From the NCBI RefSeq assembly GCF_030287445.1, contig NZ_JASVWB010000002.1, positions 372,001 through 436,000 of the forward strand: DNA of 64,000 nucleotides, in the 5' to 3' direction. Made by a program: the position numbers and the translations under genes. A model generated the notes under the pieces. It saw only the letters and a list, made by a program, of their open reading frames with translations, was not told where the DNA came from and did no database searches. This document shows positions 1-9,676 of this stretch, in pieces (within the stretch, counting starts at the first letter, position 1; every line of letters starts with the position of its first letter). The stretch comes from Streptomyces sp. ALI-76-A. Its GTDB lineage: Bacteria; Actinomycetota; Actinomycetes; Streptomycetales; Streptomycetaceae.

Positions 1-2
1 TC

Positions 3-1250
3 GCCGAGTCGTGGACCAGCGAGAAGAGCGGCCTCAGCTGGCTGTTCACGCTGCGCGACGCGAAGTTCCAGGACGGCGAGACCGTCACCGCGCAGGCCGT
101 CGCCTCCGCTCTCACCCACGCGGCCCGGGCGGAGCCGGCCCCCGCCGCCCTCTCCGGGGTGAAGCTGACCGCCCAGGCGGTGGGCGAGGACCAGGTGCGG
201 GTCAACACCGGCGAGGCCGACCCGGTGCTGCCGCTGCGCATGTCGAACCCGAGCCTCGCGGTGTTCTCCCCGAAGGCGTACGCGAAGAAGGGCGCCGTGA
301 GTCCGGTCGGCACAGCCACCGGCCCCTTCCGACTCACCAAGATCACCGGTGACACGGCGGCCACCCTGGACCGCTTCGACGACTACTGGGGCGGCCGCGC
401 CCAGGCCCCCGGCATCGACGCCACGTTCGTCGCCGACGGCACTGCCCGCGCCAACTCCCTGCGCACCGGGCAGACGGACATCGCCGAGGCCCTCCCCGTG
501 GCGCAGATCGCCTCCCTGGACAAGGGCACCGTCCATGAGACGAACACCGCCCGCAACACCAGCCTGTACCTCAACACCAAGTCCGGCGCCTTCACCGACG
601 CCGGCCTGCGTGCCGCCGCGCGTGAGGCGATCGGCACCTCCGTCATCGCCAAGGACGTCTACGAGGGACACGCCGAGACCGCCCAGGGCATCTACGGTCC
701 CGCCCTGAACTGGGCGGCGGGCAAGCGGATCGAGCCCACCGGGCGGGCCGAGGTCGCCGAGCCCGGCGGTAAGAGCATCACCATCGCCACCTACACGGGC
801 CGGCCCGAACTGGCCGAGGCCGCCCAGGTGCTGCAACAGCAGCTGCGGAAGGCCGGGTTCAAGGTGAAACTCGAGGTCCGCGACTACGCACGACTCGAAG
901 GCGACCTGCTGGCCGGGAAGTTCGACGCCGCCGTCGCCTCCCGCAACGTGATGCTCGACACCGGCGACCCCGTGTCCGTCCTCGTCAGCGACTTCACGTG
1001 CGACGGCACCTACAACCTGTCGCTGCTGTGCGACAGGAACGTCGACAAGGCCGTCGCGGACGCCCAGGCCGTGGCCGACCCCGCCAAGCGGCAGGATGCC
1101 GCCATGAAGGCGGAGGCGGAGATCCTGGGCACCGACGCGGTGGTTCCGCTCGCGCACCTGAAGGTCGCCACCGGCATCCGCGCCTCCGTGCAAGGCGCCC
1201 TGCTCGACCCGTACGAGCGGCAGTTGATCGGAACGGGGACCCGGCGCTGA
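3..1250 (+). CDS. ABC transporter substrate-binding protein, SBP_bac_5 family (5' end outside window)
   Basis: This is the C-terminal ~415 residues of a family 5 solute-binding protein (peptide, nickel or metal-chelate type). The frame is open from the window edge. The first readable residues, with WLFTLRDAKFQDGETVTAQ, are the conserved N-lobe segment of the family; ~100 residues including the signal peptide lie upstream. Later segments such as the FDDYWGG stretch and a C-terminal PLAHL are also family-like. The next gene, an ABC permease, starts at or just inside this stop codon, so the two are co-transcribed. The ligand cannot be told from sequence, although the pairing with an MFS exporter two genes on recalls metallophore loci. 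Family assignment is secure. Confidence 0.9.
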   Translation, partial: AESWTSEKSGLSWLFTLRDAKFQDGETVTAQAVASALTHAARAEPAPAALSGVKLTAQAVGEDQVRVNTGEADPVLPLRMSNPSLAVFSPKAYAKKGAVSPVGTATGPFRLTKITGDTAATLDRFDDYWGGRAQAPGIDATFVADGTARANSLRTGQTDIAEALPVAQIASLDKGTVHETNTARNTSLYLNTKSGAFTDAGLRAAAREAIGTSVIAKDVYEGHAETAQGIYGPALNWAAGKRIEPTGRAEVAEPGGKSITIATYTGRPELAEAAQVLQQQLRKAGFKVKLEVRDYARLEGDLLAGKFDAAVASRNVMLDTGDPVSVLVSDFTCDGTYNLSLLCDRNVDKAVADAQAVADPAKRQDAAMKAEAEILGTDAVVPLAHLKVATGIRASVQGALLDPYERQLIGTGTRR

Positions 1251-3124
1251 AACGTACAACCGGCACGACGAGCGGCGTTCCCGCCGCCCTGCGCGTCCTC
1301 GCGCGGAGCGGCGGCCCCACGCTGCTGTGGCGGACCGTGCTCGCCGCCTCCCTGGTCCTCGGGATCGGCCTGCTGCCATGGCTGTCCCGCACCGACCCCG
1401 CGCTGACCGTACTCAAGGCCCGGTCCGCCGAGCGAGATCCCACCCCGGAGGCCCTGGCCGCCGTACGGGACGAACTCGGCCTGGCCGACGGCCCGATGCG
1501 GCTGCTGGCCCGCTGGCTCGGCGGGCTGCTGCACGCCGACGCGGGCCGCTCCTGGATCTCCGGCACCGAGGTGCTGCCCGGTGCCGCCCAGGCCCTTGGC
1601 GTCTCCCTGCTCCTGATGGCCGGATCTCTCGCGGTAGCCGTGGGCACGGCCGCCGCGGTGTGCGGTCGCAGCCTGTGGCTCGGCTCCCGGCGCCGGCTCG
1701 GCGCACGCGCCCCCGGCGGCACAGTGACGGCCGTGCTGGCCGCGCTGCCGGAGTTCCTCGTCGCCGCCGTCCTCGCCTCGGTGGTCGGTGTCCAGCTCGG
1801 CTGGCTGCCCGCGCTGGGCTGGTACGGCCCGCAGTGGATGGTGCTGCCGTCGCTCGCCCTCGGCCTGCCCGCCGGGGCGGTCCTCGGGCGGATGCTGGAC
1901 GACCTGCTGCCCGGCGCGTTCGCCGAGCCCTGGGCGCTGGCCACCGCCGCCCGCGGTATCCCGCCGGGCTCCGTGGCCCGCATGGCGCTCCGGCGCTGCG
2001 TGCCCGGACTGCTGCCCAACCTGGGCCTGTTCGTGGTCGGCCTGACCGGCGGAGCCGTCGCCGTGGAGCAGGTCTTCGACATACCCGGCCTCGGCCGGCT
2101 CACCCTGCGCGCCGCCCTCGCCCAGGACCTGCCCGTCCTACAGACCGGCACGCTGGCCCTGGTGCTCCTCGCGGCGACTGCCGGTGCCCTGACCCGGCTG
2201 GCGGCCCGGCTGCTGATCGGGCCCGCGCTGCGCGACGGCGCCCTGCACTCCCTGCACCGGCCCGCACCGCCCGCGCCCCGGACGCTGCCTTTGGTGTACG
2301 GGGTGCTGCTCACCGCCGTCATCGGCCTCGGCCTGCCCCGCGACCCGCTCACCCTGGACACCGGCGCACGTCTCCAAGCCCCGTCCTGGGCCCATCCCTT
2401 CGGCACCGACGCCCTGGGCCGGGACATCCTGGCCCGCATCGCGCACGGCTCGCTCGACACCCTCGGCATCGCCCTCGCGGTGAGCGCCACAGCTCTCGCG
2501 ACGGGGATTCTGCTGGGTCTGCTCCCCCGGCTGTCCGGGCCCGTCGTCGACACCGTCAACGCGGTACCGCCCGTCCTTGCCGGTCTCCTCGTCACCGCCG
2601 TCGCGGGCGGCGGCGCGTGGACGCCGGCACTCGCCGTGGCTGCGGTCGCCTGGTCCCCGCTGGCCACCCACACCACAACCCTCATCCAGCAAGAACGCGC
2701 CACCACCCACCTGACCGCCACCCGAGCCCTGGGAGCCGGACCCTGGTACCTGCTCGCCCACGAACTGCTCCCGGCCGTCCTGCCACCCGTCGCCCGCCAC
2801 GCTCTGCTCCGACTGCCCGGCATCGCCCTGTCCCTGGCCGCCCTCAGCTTCCTCGGCCTCGGGTCCCAGCCGCCCTCGCCCGAGTGGGGCCTGCTGCTCG
2901 CCGAGAACCAGCCGTACGCCGAACGCGCCCCCTGGGCCGTCCTCGCCCCCGCCGCCGTCCTCGCCCTGCTCGGCGCGCTCGCGGTGACCGCGGCGGGAGG
3001 CGTGCGCCTGCCGCGGCGGCGGTCGCCGGCACGCCCCGCGAGGCTGCCGGGCCCTCCCGCCGAAGTGAAGCAGGCCATGCCGACGCCACCACGTACGCCC
3101 GTCCCCACATCACCCACAGACTGA
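1247..3124 (+). CDS. ABC transporter permease, DppB-like and DppC-like domains fused
   Basis: A ~625-residue membrane protein that carries both permease subunits of a dipeptide/nickel-type importer in one chain. The N-terminal half (to about residue 330) is DppB-like, with a first membrane span near LLWRTVLAASLVLGIG and an EAA-type loop around PGLGRLTLRAALAQDLPVL. The C-terminal half is DppC-like, beginning near the conserved HPFGTDALGRDILARI segment, with a second EAA-like loop near THLTATRALGAGPWYL. The start is uncertain: no in-frame ATG or GTG lies close to the preceding stop. A CTG at 1247 overlapping that stop is used here; GTG 1337 would cut into the first span. No ATPase gene is visible, so it must be upstream or elsewhere. 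Confidence 0.85.
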   Translation: MKRTTGTTSGVPAALRVLARSGGPTLLWRTVLAASLVLGIGLLPWLSRTDPALTVLKARSAERDPTPEALAAVRDELGLADGPMRLLARWLGGLLHADAGRSWISGTEVLPGAAQALGVSLLLMAGSLAVAVGTAAAVCGRSLWLGSRRRLGARAPGGTVTAVLAALPEFLVAAVLASVVGVQLGWLPALGWYGPQWMVLPSLALGLPAGAVLGRMLDDLLPGAFAEPWALATAARGIPPGSVARMALRRCVPGLLPNLGLFVVGLTGGAVAVEQVFDIPGLGRLTLRAALAQDLPVLQTGTLALVLLAATAGALTRLAARLLIGPALRDGALHSLHRPAPPAPRTLPLVYGVLLTAVIGLGLPRDPLTLDTGARLQAPSWAHPFGTDALGRDILARIAHGSLDTLGIALAVSATALATGILLGLLPRLSGPVVDTVNAVPPVLAGLLVTAVAGGGAWTPALAVAAVAWSPLATHTTTLIQQERATTHLTATRALGAGPWYLLAHELLPAVLPPVARHALLRLPGIALSLAALSFLGLGSQPPSPEWGLLLAENQPYAERAPWAVLAPAAVLALLGALAVTAAGGVRLPRRRSPARPARLPGPPAEVKQAMPTPPRTPVPTSPTD

Positions 3125-3133
3125 CGGATTCCG

Positions 3134-4441
3134 ATGACCGATCTCTTCCCCCGGGTCCGGCCCCGGCGACCCGCCCGGGCCCCGAAGCCGCCGCGCGAGC
3201 GGACCTGGAAGCACCTGTCACCGCTGCTGCGGCTGCTCATCCTGACCCAGCTCGCCTTCAACGTCGGCTTCTACGCCGTCCTGCCGTTCCTCGCCGCGCA
3301 CCTCGGCACCGCCATCGGCATGGCGGGCTGGCTGGTCGGCTTCGTCCTTGGTCTGCGGACGTTCAGTCAGCAGGGCCTGTTCGTGGTCGGCGGCTGGCTC
3401 GTGGACCGTTACGGCGTGCGCCCGCTCGTGCTGACCGGGTGCGTGCTGCGGATCGCCGGGTTCGCCTGGCTGGGATACGCGCAGGCGACATGGACGGTCA
3501 TCGGGGCCGTGCTGGTCATCGGCTTCGCGGCCGCGCTGTTCTCCCCCGCCGTGGAGTCCGAGGTGGCCCGGCAGGCGGTGGTGTGGGAGGAGGAGGGCCA
3601 CGGCCCGAGGACCCGCGTCCTGGCCCTGCTCTCCGCGGCGGGCCAGGCCGGCGCGTTCGTCGGCCCGTTGCTCGGCGGCCTGTTGCTGCTCGTGGACTTC
3701 CGCACCGCCTGCCTCGCCGGCGCCGCCGTCTTCGTCCTCGTCCTCGCCGGACATGTCCGGCTGATGCCGCAGCACATCCCCGGCCGGGTCCGCACCCGCC
3801 AACGGGGCGGCCTGGGCACGATGCTGCGCAACCGCCGCTTCCTCGCCCTGTGCTGCGCGTACGGCACCTACCTGCTCGCCTACAACCAGCTCTACCTCGC
3901 CCTGCCCGACGAGGTGCAGCGCGCGACCGGTTCACAGGCGGCCCTGTCCTGGCTGTTCGCCCTGTCCTCCCTGCTGGTCGTGTGCGCCCAACTCCCGGTC
4001 ACCCGCTGGGCCGGCGACCGGCTCGACCTGCGCCGTTCCATGGCGTGGGGACTGCTGCTCATCGCGGCCGGCTTCGCCGTCGTCGCCGCCGCCCGGCCCG
4101 CCGAGTGGACGGGCATCGCGGGCCTCCTGCCCGCCGCCGGGTACGTCGTCCTGCTCACCCTCGGCCAGATGCTGGTCGTCCCCGCCGCCCGCGCCTGGGT
4201 GCCCGACCTCGCCGAAGACGGCCGCATCGGCCTCTACACCGGCGCCCTGTCCTCCGTCTCCGGCCTGATCGTCCTCGTGGGCAGCTCAGCCACCGGCTCC
4301 CTGCTCGACCTGGGCCTGCCGGCCGCCGTACCGTGGCTTCTGCTCGCCGCCCTACCGGCCCTCGCGGTGACCCTGCTTCCCCGCCGTCCGGAGGGAGCCG
4401 AGGGGATCGAACCGACCGAAGGCACGCACCCGGCGGGCTGA
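3134..4441 (+). CDS. MFS transporter (MdtH-like efflux type)
   Basis: A 435-residue major facilitator protein with about 12 hydrophobic spans. The N-terminal half resembles MdtH-type exporters: FYAVLPFLAAHLG in span 1, then a GLRTFSQQGLF segment and the cytoplasmic loop DRYGVRPL that serves as motif A. It starts 9 bp after the permease and probably belongs to the same operon. An exporter directly behind an ABC importer suggests export of a small carrier molecule and re-uptake of its loaded form, as in opine-metallophore systems, but no biosynthesis gene is in view. The family is clear; the substrate is inference. Confidence 0.85.
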   Translation: MTDLFPRVRPRRPARAPKPPRERTWKHLSPLLRLLILTQLAFNVGFYAVLPFLAAHLGTAIGMAGWLVGFVLGLRTFSQQGLFVVGGWLVDRYGVRPLVLTGCVLRIAGFAWLGYAQATWTVIGAVLVIGFAAALFSPAVESEVARQAVVWEEEGHGPRTRVLALLSAAGQAGAFVGPLLGGLLLLVDFRTACLAGAAVFVLVLAGHVRLMPQHIPGRVRTRQRGGLGTMLRNRRFLALCCAYGTYLLAYNQLYLALPDEVQRATGSQAALSWLFALSSLLVVCAQLPVTRWAGDRLDLRRSMAWGLLLIAAGFAVVAAARPAEWTGIAGLLPAAGYVVLLTLGQMLVVPAARAWVPDLAEDGRIGLYTGALSSVSGLIVLVGSSATGSLLDLGLPAAVPWLLLAALPALAVTLLPRRPEGAEGIEPTEGTHPAG

Positions 4442-4564
4442 CCTCCGCCACGCGCCGCGGGCGGGTGCGCGACGCACCGGGGCGCGGCGGTCCCACGGGG
4501 GGCCGGCGCTGGCACCCCCTGCTGCCGGTCCGAACCTCAGCGCCCGGACCGTACGACGGGCGGG

Positions 4565-5053
4565 TTACTGGGGGCGACGGCCGGTGAGGGCTCCATCGGG
4601 GTCGTCGGGCAACGCGATGCGAACAGTGATGCGTTTGCCGACCGGTTCCCGCTGGACCTCGAAACCCTGGGCGACGGCCATGACGATCTCCAGGCCATGT
4701 TGCCCGACCCGGCCCGCATCAGCAGCCCGGGCCACCGGCAGGACCGGGTCACTGTCCCACACGATGATCTCCACCAGGTCCCCGGCGATACGCAGTTCCA
4801 TCAGCACCGGCCCCGGCGCGTACTTGAGCGCGTTGGTGACCAGCTCACTGACCACCAGCTGCGTCAGATCCATCGCACGCGCGCACACCGGCAGACCGTG
4901 CTCAGCCTGCACGCGGCCGAGGAAATCCGCCGCGTAGTGCCGTGCCTCGGCAATGCAGGACCCGCCCCCGTCCAGAGCGATGGTGTCCCACGCCGGAGTG
5001 GCACCGGGCATCATGCGGTCCTCACCCTGGTCCACCTTTGTCTCCCCGTTCAT
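4565..5053 (-). CDS. ATP-binding protein, RsbW-like anti-sigma/serine kinase fold
   Basis: A small single-domain HATPase_c_2 protein of the kind Streptomyces encodes in large numbers. The N box is ELVTNALKYAP and the glycine-rich lid is VGQHGLEIVMAVAQGF. The GHKL fold binds ATP and usually either phosphorylates an anti-sigma antagonist or sequesters a sigma factor. No partner gene sits next to it. The frame is open to 5128, but the sequence upstream of the methionine at 5053 is not family-like, so 5053 is chosen; the Met pair near 5014-5011 is another possible start. Confidence 0.75.
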   Translation of the reverse strand: MNGETKVDQGEDRMMPGATPAWDTIALDGGGSCIAEARHYAADFLGRVQAEHGLPVCARAMDLTQLVVSELVTNALKYAPGPVLMELRIAGDLVEIIVWDSDPVLPVARAADAGRVGQHGLEIVMAVAQGFEVQREPVGKRITVRIALPDDPDGALTGRRPQ

Positions 5054-5342
5054 CTGGTGCGCATACCCCGGACCCCGCCCCGCACGCTCCGTGGACTCGG
5101 GTACGCGAATCACCGAACGGGTGTTCACCGTAAGATCAGGGCAGGCTGTCGGCGCCAGCGGGCCGGGAACCTGAGTTCCCCATCAGTGAGCCCAGCGGAG
5201 GAAACAGTGACAGACCCCCGCGGAGCAGCCCGGCGGCCCGGCCGGCTGTCGATCTGTCTGGTGTGTGTCGATAGGCTCAAGCGACCGGCGGATCGTCCGG
5301 GCATGCCGGACCCGCGCCCCCACGTGCGAAGTCAGGTTGTCG

Positions 5343-5993
5343 ATGCGCTTACATCCAGGCGAGACCGAGGCCGTCGGCTGGCGGGTGGTGACCGTACTCG
5401 ACGCCGTCCGGCAGCTGCGCGATGCATCACCCGACGTCGGCGGACGTCCGCGGGTGATCGCGATCGACGGCCGGGGCGGCGCCGGCAAGACGACCCTGGC
5501 CGAGCGGCTGTGCAAGGTGGTGCCCAACTCCGCCATCGCGCACACCGACGACATCGCGTGGCACCACGCCTACTTCGACTGGGGCGCCGTGCTCGTCGAG
5601 AACATCCTGCGACCCCTGCGTCAGGGTGAGGCGGTGGACTTCCGCCCCGAGGCCTGGATCACCCACCACCGGCCCGGATCGATCACCATCCCCGCCGGTG
5701 CCGACTTCGTCTGGGTCGAGGGCACCGGCATCATCCGCGAAGAGCTTGACCCGTGGCTGGACGCCTCTGTGTGGATGCAGGGTGACCTGGATGAGCAAGA
5801 GCACTTGTTGGCCGTCCGCGACGGTGACTCCCCCGAGCAGCGCGAGCACGTGGCGAACTGGCTGCTGGAGGAAGTGCCGTTCATGGTGCGAGAACAGCCG
5901 TGGGCCCGAGCCACCATGATCGTCGCCGGCCCTCCGCAGATCGACCACGACCCGGACACCGAGCTGGTCGTCGCCCCGCCGACCAGCCCATAG
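5343..5993 (+). CDS. P-loop kinase, uridine kinase-like
   Basis: A 216-residue nucleotide-binding protein. The Walker A motif GRGGAGKTTLAE lies near residue 40. A TDDIAWHHAYFDW segment follows and the central strand ends in VWVEGTGI, matching the uridine kinase/phosphoribulokinase-like superfamily common in Streptomyces. It probably phosphorylates a small metabolite of unknown identity. ATG 5343 is chosen because the sequence before it does not look like this family. It stands alone, with a strong hairpin (6148-6178) about 155 bp downstream. Confidence 0.75.
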   Translation: MRLHPGETEAVGWRVVTVLDAVRQLRDASPDVGGRPRVIAIDGRGGAGKTTLAERLCKVVPNSAIAHTDDIAWHHAYFDWGAVLVENILRPLRQGEAVDFRPEAWITHHRPGSITIPAGADFVWVEGTGIIREELDPWLDASVWMQGDLDEQEHLLAVRDGDSPEQREHVANWLLEEVPFMVREQPWARATMIVAGPPQIDHDPDTELVVAPPTSP

Positions 5994-6147
5994 GGCGGAC
6001 GGCCCGCCGATCGACCTGAACCCCGACAGCGAAAATCCCACCCCGTACCCGCTCCAGCCGACTCAAGTCCTCGGTGGAGCGGGGCGACGTGGCATGGACG
6101 CTCGGTCAGGGCGTCAGCGTGACCAATCACAGCCCAGGCGATGCTCG

Positions 6148-6178
6148 GGCCGTGCGGGCAATCTCGGCCCGCACGGCC
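6148..6178 (+). terminator. Candidate terminator downstream of the P-loop kinase
   Basis: Inverted repeat GGCCGTGCGGGC / GCCCGCACGGCC, a 12-bp perfect stem with a 7-nt loop, followed by a short T-containing tract. It is the only structure seen in the otherwise empty stretch 5994-6417. Confidence 0.55.
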
Positions 6179-6417
6179 TTCAGATAACAGACACGATGCT
6201 CGCCTGCACCAAAACAGGTCTCGTCGGAATGGTGCGCCATCTCGCGGGAGGCTGTTTCCATATTCCTCACGAATGGGCCCAGTTCCCTGGCACTTATCAA
6301 GTGACCTGAAAGGGTTCGGAAAAGGACATCGCGTCCATGATGAGCAACGAACAATCACAGAAGAATGGCACAGAACGGAGTTGCGAACAATTCAACCCGT
6401 GACGCGCCCGTACGTAC

Positions 6418-6648
6418 TCAGTCCCACACGTAGAGGCCCCAGCCAGCGGATTCACGGTAGCACTCGTAGTACGAGTAACCATGGCGGAGGTAGTACTCCC
6501 CGCCCACCTGACAGGACGCCTTCGTGGAATAGTGATCAATGAAGTGCTCTGCGGAAGGTGCAGCAGAGGCACTGCTGCCCAAGCCGACAACCCCAAGAGT
6601 CGCCAGCATCCCTGACGTGGCAACGATTCGAGCGATTTTCCCCTTCAT
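6418..6648 (-). CDS. Small secreted protein of unknown function
   Basis: A 76-residue protein with a Sec signal peptide: positive start MKGKIAR, a hydrophobic core rich in G, L and V, and a likely cleavage site after ASAAPS near residue 30. The mature part is only about 45 residues, rich in Tyr and with two cysteines (ASCQV and YECYRE) that could form a disulphide once exported. A good ribosome binding site (TGGAGG, spacing about 5) precedes the ATG. No family is recognised. Signal peptide and RBS argue that it is real. It stands alone; the 357 bases upstream to 7005 hold nothing else recognisable. Confidence 0.65.
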   Translation of the reverse strand: MKGKIARIVATSGMLATLGVVGLGSSASAAPSAEHFIDHYSTKASCQVGGEYYLRHGYSYYECYRESAGWGLYVWD

Positions 6649-7005
6649 GCAACCTCCAGGAAGATCAGTTCTGGCTGGACGGTGGAATTCTTCATACGGA
6701 TCGATTCCATGTCAACGTACCGTTTTGAGCCACGCGAACAGGAAACCCAGCGGCCGGCGGATGCCACCGCCGCGGTGGGCGTCTTCGAGAGAGAAGCGCA
6801 TTGTTTCGGTCACGCCATCGCGTGTCCGGCCAGCAGTCGGGCGGCGGCTACCGCATCAGATACTCGTATGACTGGCCGCCGACCCCTCATCTCCGGCCAC
6901 ACACTCGCCATGAGCCCGACCGAAGCGGACCGCGTGACATGAACTCAGCCTCTGGCCGAATAGCGCACGGTCGGACAGAGATCATGCGAGCGGCAGACTG
7001 GTTCC

Positions 7006-7617
7006 ATGACCGCATCAGATCCCAAGGCTGATCTTCACTTTTATCTACAGTCCGCCCGTGATGCCCTGCTATGGAAGCTTGAAGGGCTCTCGGAGTACGA
7101 CATCCGCCGTCCGTCGACGCCGACCGGCACCAACCTTCTCGGCCTGGTGAAGCACGCGGCCGGCGTGGAGCTGGGCTATCTCGGCGACACCTTCGGACGG
7201 CCGTCCGGTGAACCGCTGCCCTGGCTCGAAGGCGGTGCCGAACCGAACGCGGACATGTGGGTCACCGCCCACGAGTCACGCGAGTACATCGTTGAGCTCT
7301 ACCGCCGAGCGTGGACCCACGCGGATGCCACGCTCGACGCGCTGGCGCTGGACACGATCGGCAAGGTGCCGTGGTGGCCCGGCGGGAGGGACGAGGTGAC
7401 GTTGCACCACGCCGTGGTGCGCGTGATCGCCGACACGCACCGGCACGCTGGTCACGCCGACATCATCCGGGAGCTCATGGACGGTGCCGTGGGGATGAAC
7501 AAGGGCAACGACGGCATGGCACCGGGCGATTCGGCATGGTGGGAGAACCATCGGAGCCGACTGGAGCATGCAGCTCAGGAAGCCGACCGACGCATGACTC
7601 CGGACCAGATCAGCTGA
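7006..7617 (+). CDS. DinB-like / DUF664 family protein
   Basis: A 203-residue helical-bundle protein of the DinB/DUF664 group. The opening helix reads LHFYLQSARDALLWKLEGLS, followed by LLGLVKHAAGVELGY, which carries the first metal-ligand histidine. The last ligands lie in DTHRHAGHADIIREL around residues 145-155. Members bind a divalent metal and several are thiol-dependent transferases using mycothiol, the actinobacterial thiol. The gene stands alone, with only a weak ribosome binding site. Family is clear; substrate is unknown. Confidence 0.8.
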   Translation: MTASDPKADLHFYLQSARDALLWKLEGLSEYDIRRPSTPTGTNLLGLVKHAAGVELGYLGDTFGRPSGEPLPWLEGGAEPNADMWVTAHESREYIVELYRRAWTHADATLDALALDTIGKVPWWPGGRDEVTLHHAVVRVIADTHRHAGHADIIRELMDGAVGMNKGNDGMAPGDSAWWENHRSRLEHAAQEADRRMTPDQIS

Positions 7618-7803
7618 GACAGTTGAGGCGAGACGGACAGTCGTCCGGGCGGCTGTCCATCTGCTGGCCCAGGACTCGGTGCAGGCGAAGGGAGCATCCG
7701 CACCCTGCGCGTCCTGCTCGGTGCCTTCGCCCCGCCGAGTCGGCGCATCGAAGGCCGGGCCGGTGGTCGGAGTGGCACTGCCGGAGCCGCTGCTCGTCAT
7801 GTG

Positions 7804-9429
7804 TCAGTGGGCTCGCAGCACATCGAGTGCCGTGAGAGCCGTGTGGAGTTCGGTGCGCTGGTCGCCGGACTCCAGGTCTCGGCCGAGGAGACGCTCGATG
7901 GTGCGCAGGCGTTGGTACATCGTTTCACGGGAGAGGCCGCCCCGGCGTGCGGCGGTGGTCTTGTTGCCGGCCGCTTCGAGGTAGTGGCGCAGGGTCGTCA
8001 GCAGGTCGGTGCCGTGCTGGGTGTCATGATCCATGAGTCGCCCGAGCTGCCGTTCGGCGTACGCCTGGATCCGGGTGTCCTCGCGGAGGGCGTACAGCAG
8101 GCGGTGCAGGCCGATGTCGGACGACTCGTGGAAGGACCGGTCCGCGGGGAGGGGCTGGCCGGGTGGGGTGGCCTCGGCGACGCGGGCCGCCTCGCGGAAC
8201 GAGCGGGCGGTGTCGGAGAGGTCCGTGATCTCCGAGCCGACGCTCACCGCTGCTCGCGGGGCCATGCTCAGTGCGGTGCTGCACATTCGTTCGACGATGG
8301 GGCGCCAGGGTTGGGATGGACGCAGAGCCAGCAGGATGCCGAGGCGGTCGGGGGCCAGCTCGCCGACGAGGGCCGGGATGCCGGCGGTCCGGAGCTCCTG
8401 GGACAGGCGGGTCTCGAGCTCGGTCTTTCCTGTGCCTGTGCGGAGGTCGACCAGGGTCGCGACGAACCGGCTCTGGCGGGTCGGCAAGCCCAGTGCGGCG
8501 CAGCGGGCGTGGGCGTCCGCGGCGGAGCGGTGGCGCTGGTCGACCAGGTCGCGCAGGGCGTTTCGGTGTGCGGTGCGTTCCCAGGGGGTGGAATGGATGA
8601 GGCGGGCGACGGTCAGCGCCATCGCGGTCCGCTCCAGCACGGTGATGTCCTCCGGCCCGGAGGCGGGGCCGTCGGTGCGGGCCGGGAGCATGACCACGCG
8701 GCCCCAGCGCTCGCCCTGGTACTCGACGGGAGCGGTGAGCCAGCCCGCCGGGCCGCGTGTCGGCGTGTGGTCGTCGGCCTCGGCGGCCCTGGAGCGCCGT
8801 TCCCAGCCGATGAGCGCGTCCTCCAGCGTGCCTCCGGACGGTTCGCAGATCAGTGCCTGGTGCGCCAGGTTCTCCAGGACGACCGTGCGGCCGCACATCT
8901 CCGCCGCCGTACGCACCACGTCCTCCGGACCGGCGCCGCGCAGGGTCAGGGCGGTGAACACCTCGTGGATGCGCTGGGTGCGGCGCATCACGTCCGCCTG
9001 GTTGCCGAGCAGGAGGGCGTGCACGACCTGGGTGACTTCCAGGAAGTTGACGTCCTTGGCGAGCGTGACGAGGGGAAGCCCGCGCAGACGGCAGGCGTCG
9101 ACGAGTGCGTCCGGCGGGCGGTGGTAGCGACGTACGAGTTCGATGACCAGCGCCGCGGCCCCGACGTCGGCGAGTTCGTCGACGTACCGACGCACGCCGG
9201 CCACGTCTTCCGGGAGCGGCATTCCGGTGGTCAGGACGAGTTCGCCGCCCTTGAGGAAGGACGCGGGGTCGGTCAGTTCGGTGATGTGGACCCACCTGAC
9301 CGGCCGGTCCAGGTGGGGCTCACCGGTGACGACGTGGGGTTGTCCGGCGGCGAGGACGGGAAGGGCCAGGACGTCGGCGACGCTGGGGGCGCGGGTGGGC
9401 CCATGGCCGGCCGGGTGGGTGTCGTTCAC
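7804..9429 (-). CDS. PucR family transcriptional regulator
   Basis: A 541-residue regulator with the typical PucR layout. The N-terminal sensory domain (about 15-135) includes VADVLALPVLAAGQP and the VRWVHITELTDPASFLKGGE signature. A GGDEF-like middle follows, and the C-terminal PucR-type HTH reads LRHYLEAAGNKTTAARRGG then RETMYQRLRTIERLLG. PucR proteins usually control purine, polyamine or amino acid catabolism and often regulate a divergent operon. GTG 9429 is chosen because GGAGA lies just upstream and the domain begins shortly after. It is transcribed away from the aminotransferase operon starting at 9677, its most likely target. Confidence 0.9.
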   Translation of the reverse strand: MNDTHPAGHGPTRAPSVADVLALPVLAAGQPHVVTGEPHLDRPVRWVHITELTDPASFLKGGELVLTTGMPLPEDVAGVRRYVDELADVGAAALVIELVRRYHRPPDALVDACRLRGLPLVTLAKDVNFLEVTQVVHALLLGNQADVMRRTQRIHEVFTALTLRGAGPEDVVRTAAEMCGRTVVLENLAHQALICEPSGGTLEDALIGWERRSRAAEADDHTPTRGPAGWLTAPVEYQGERWGRVVMLPARTDGPASGPEDITVLERTAMALTVARLIHSTPWERTAHRNALRDLVDQRHRSAADAHARCAALGLPTRQSRFVATLVDLRTGTGKTELETRLSQELRTAGIPALVGELAPDRLGILLALRPSQPWRPIVERMCSTALSMAPRAAVSVGSEITDLSDTARSFREAARVAEATPPGQPLPADRSFHESSDIGLHRLLYALREDTRIQAYAERQLGRLMDHDTQHGTDLLTTLRHYLEAAGNKTTAARRGGLSRETMYQRLRTIERLLGRDLESGDQRTELHTALTALDVLRAH

Positions 9430-9676
9430 GGTGTCTCCATGGGGTCCCCTGCCCGGGCACGGCTCCGTGCCCGGGGTGCCCGGCCACTGTGACAAGCGCC
9501 GCTGACCTGCGCAAGAGCGGTCCGTGAGCGATCGGCGCCCAGCATGGCGCCGGTGAGGCTGACACAACGTCCGGATGTCGCGGCCCGGCCGGACAGATCG
9601 CACGTTGGCGCACCCCTGGTCCGCGGAGATGCTCGGGACACCGCAGCAGACCGCGCACCGAGGCCGGGAGACGAAC

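Noticed and set aside
994..3261. A 755-codon minus-strand open frame across the permease gene
   Set aside because: It is antisense to clear permease domains and its translation is Arg/Ser/Ala-rich with no family pattern, as expected of GC-biased shadows.
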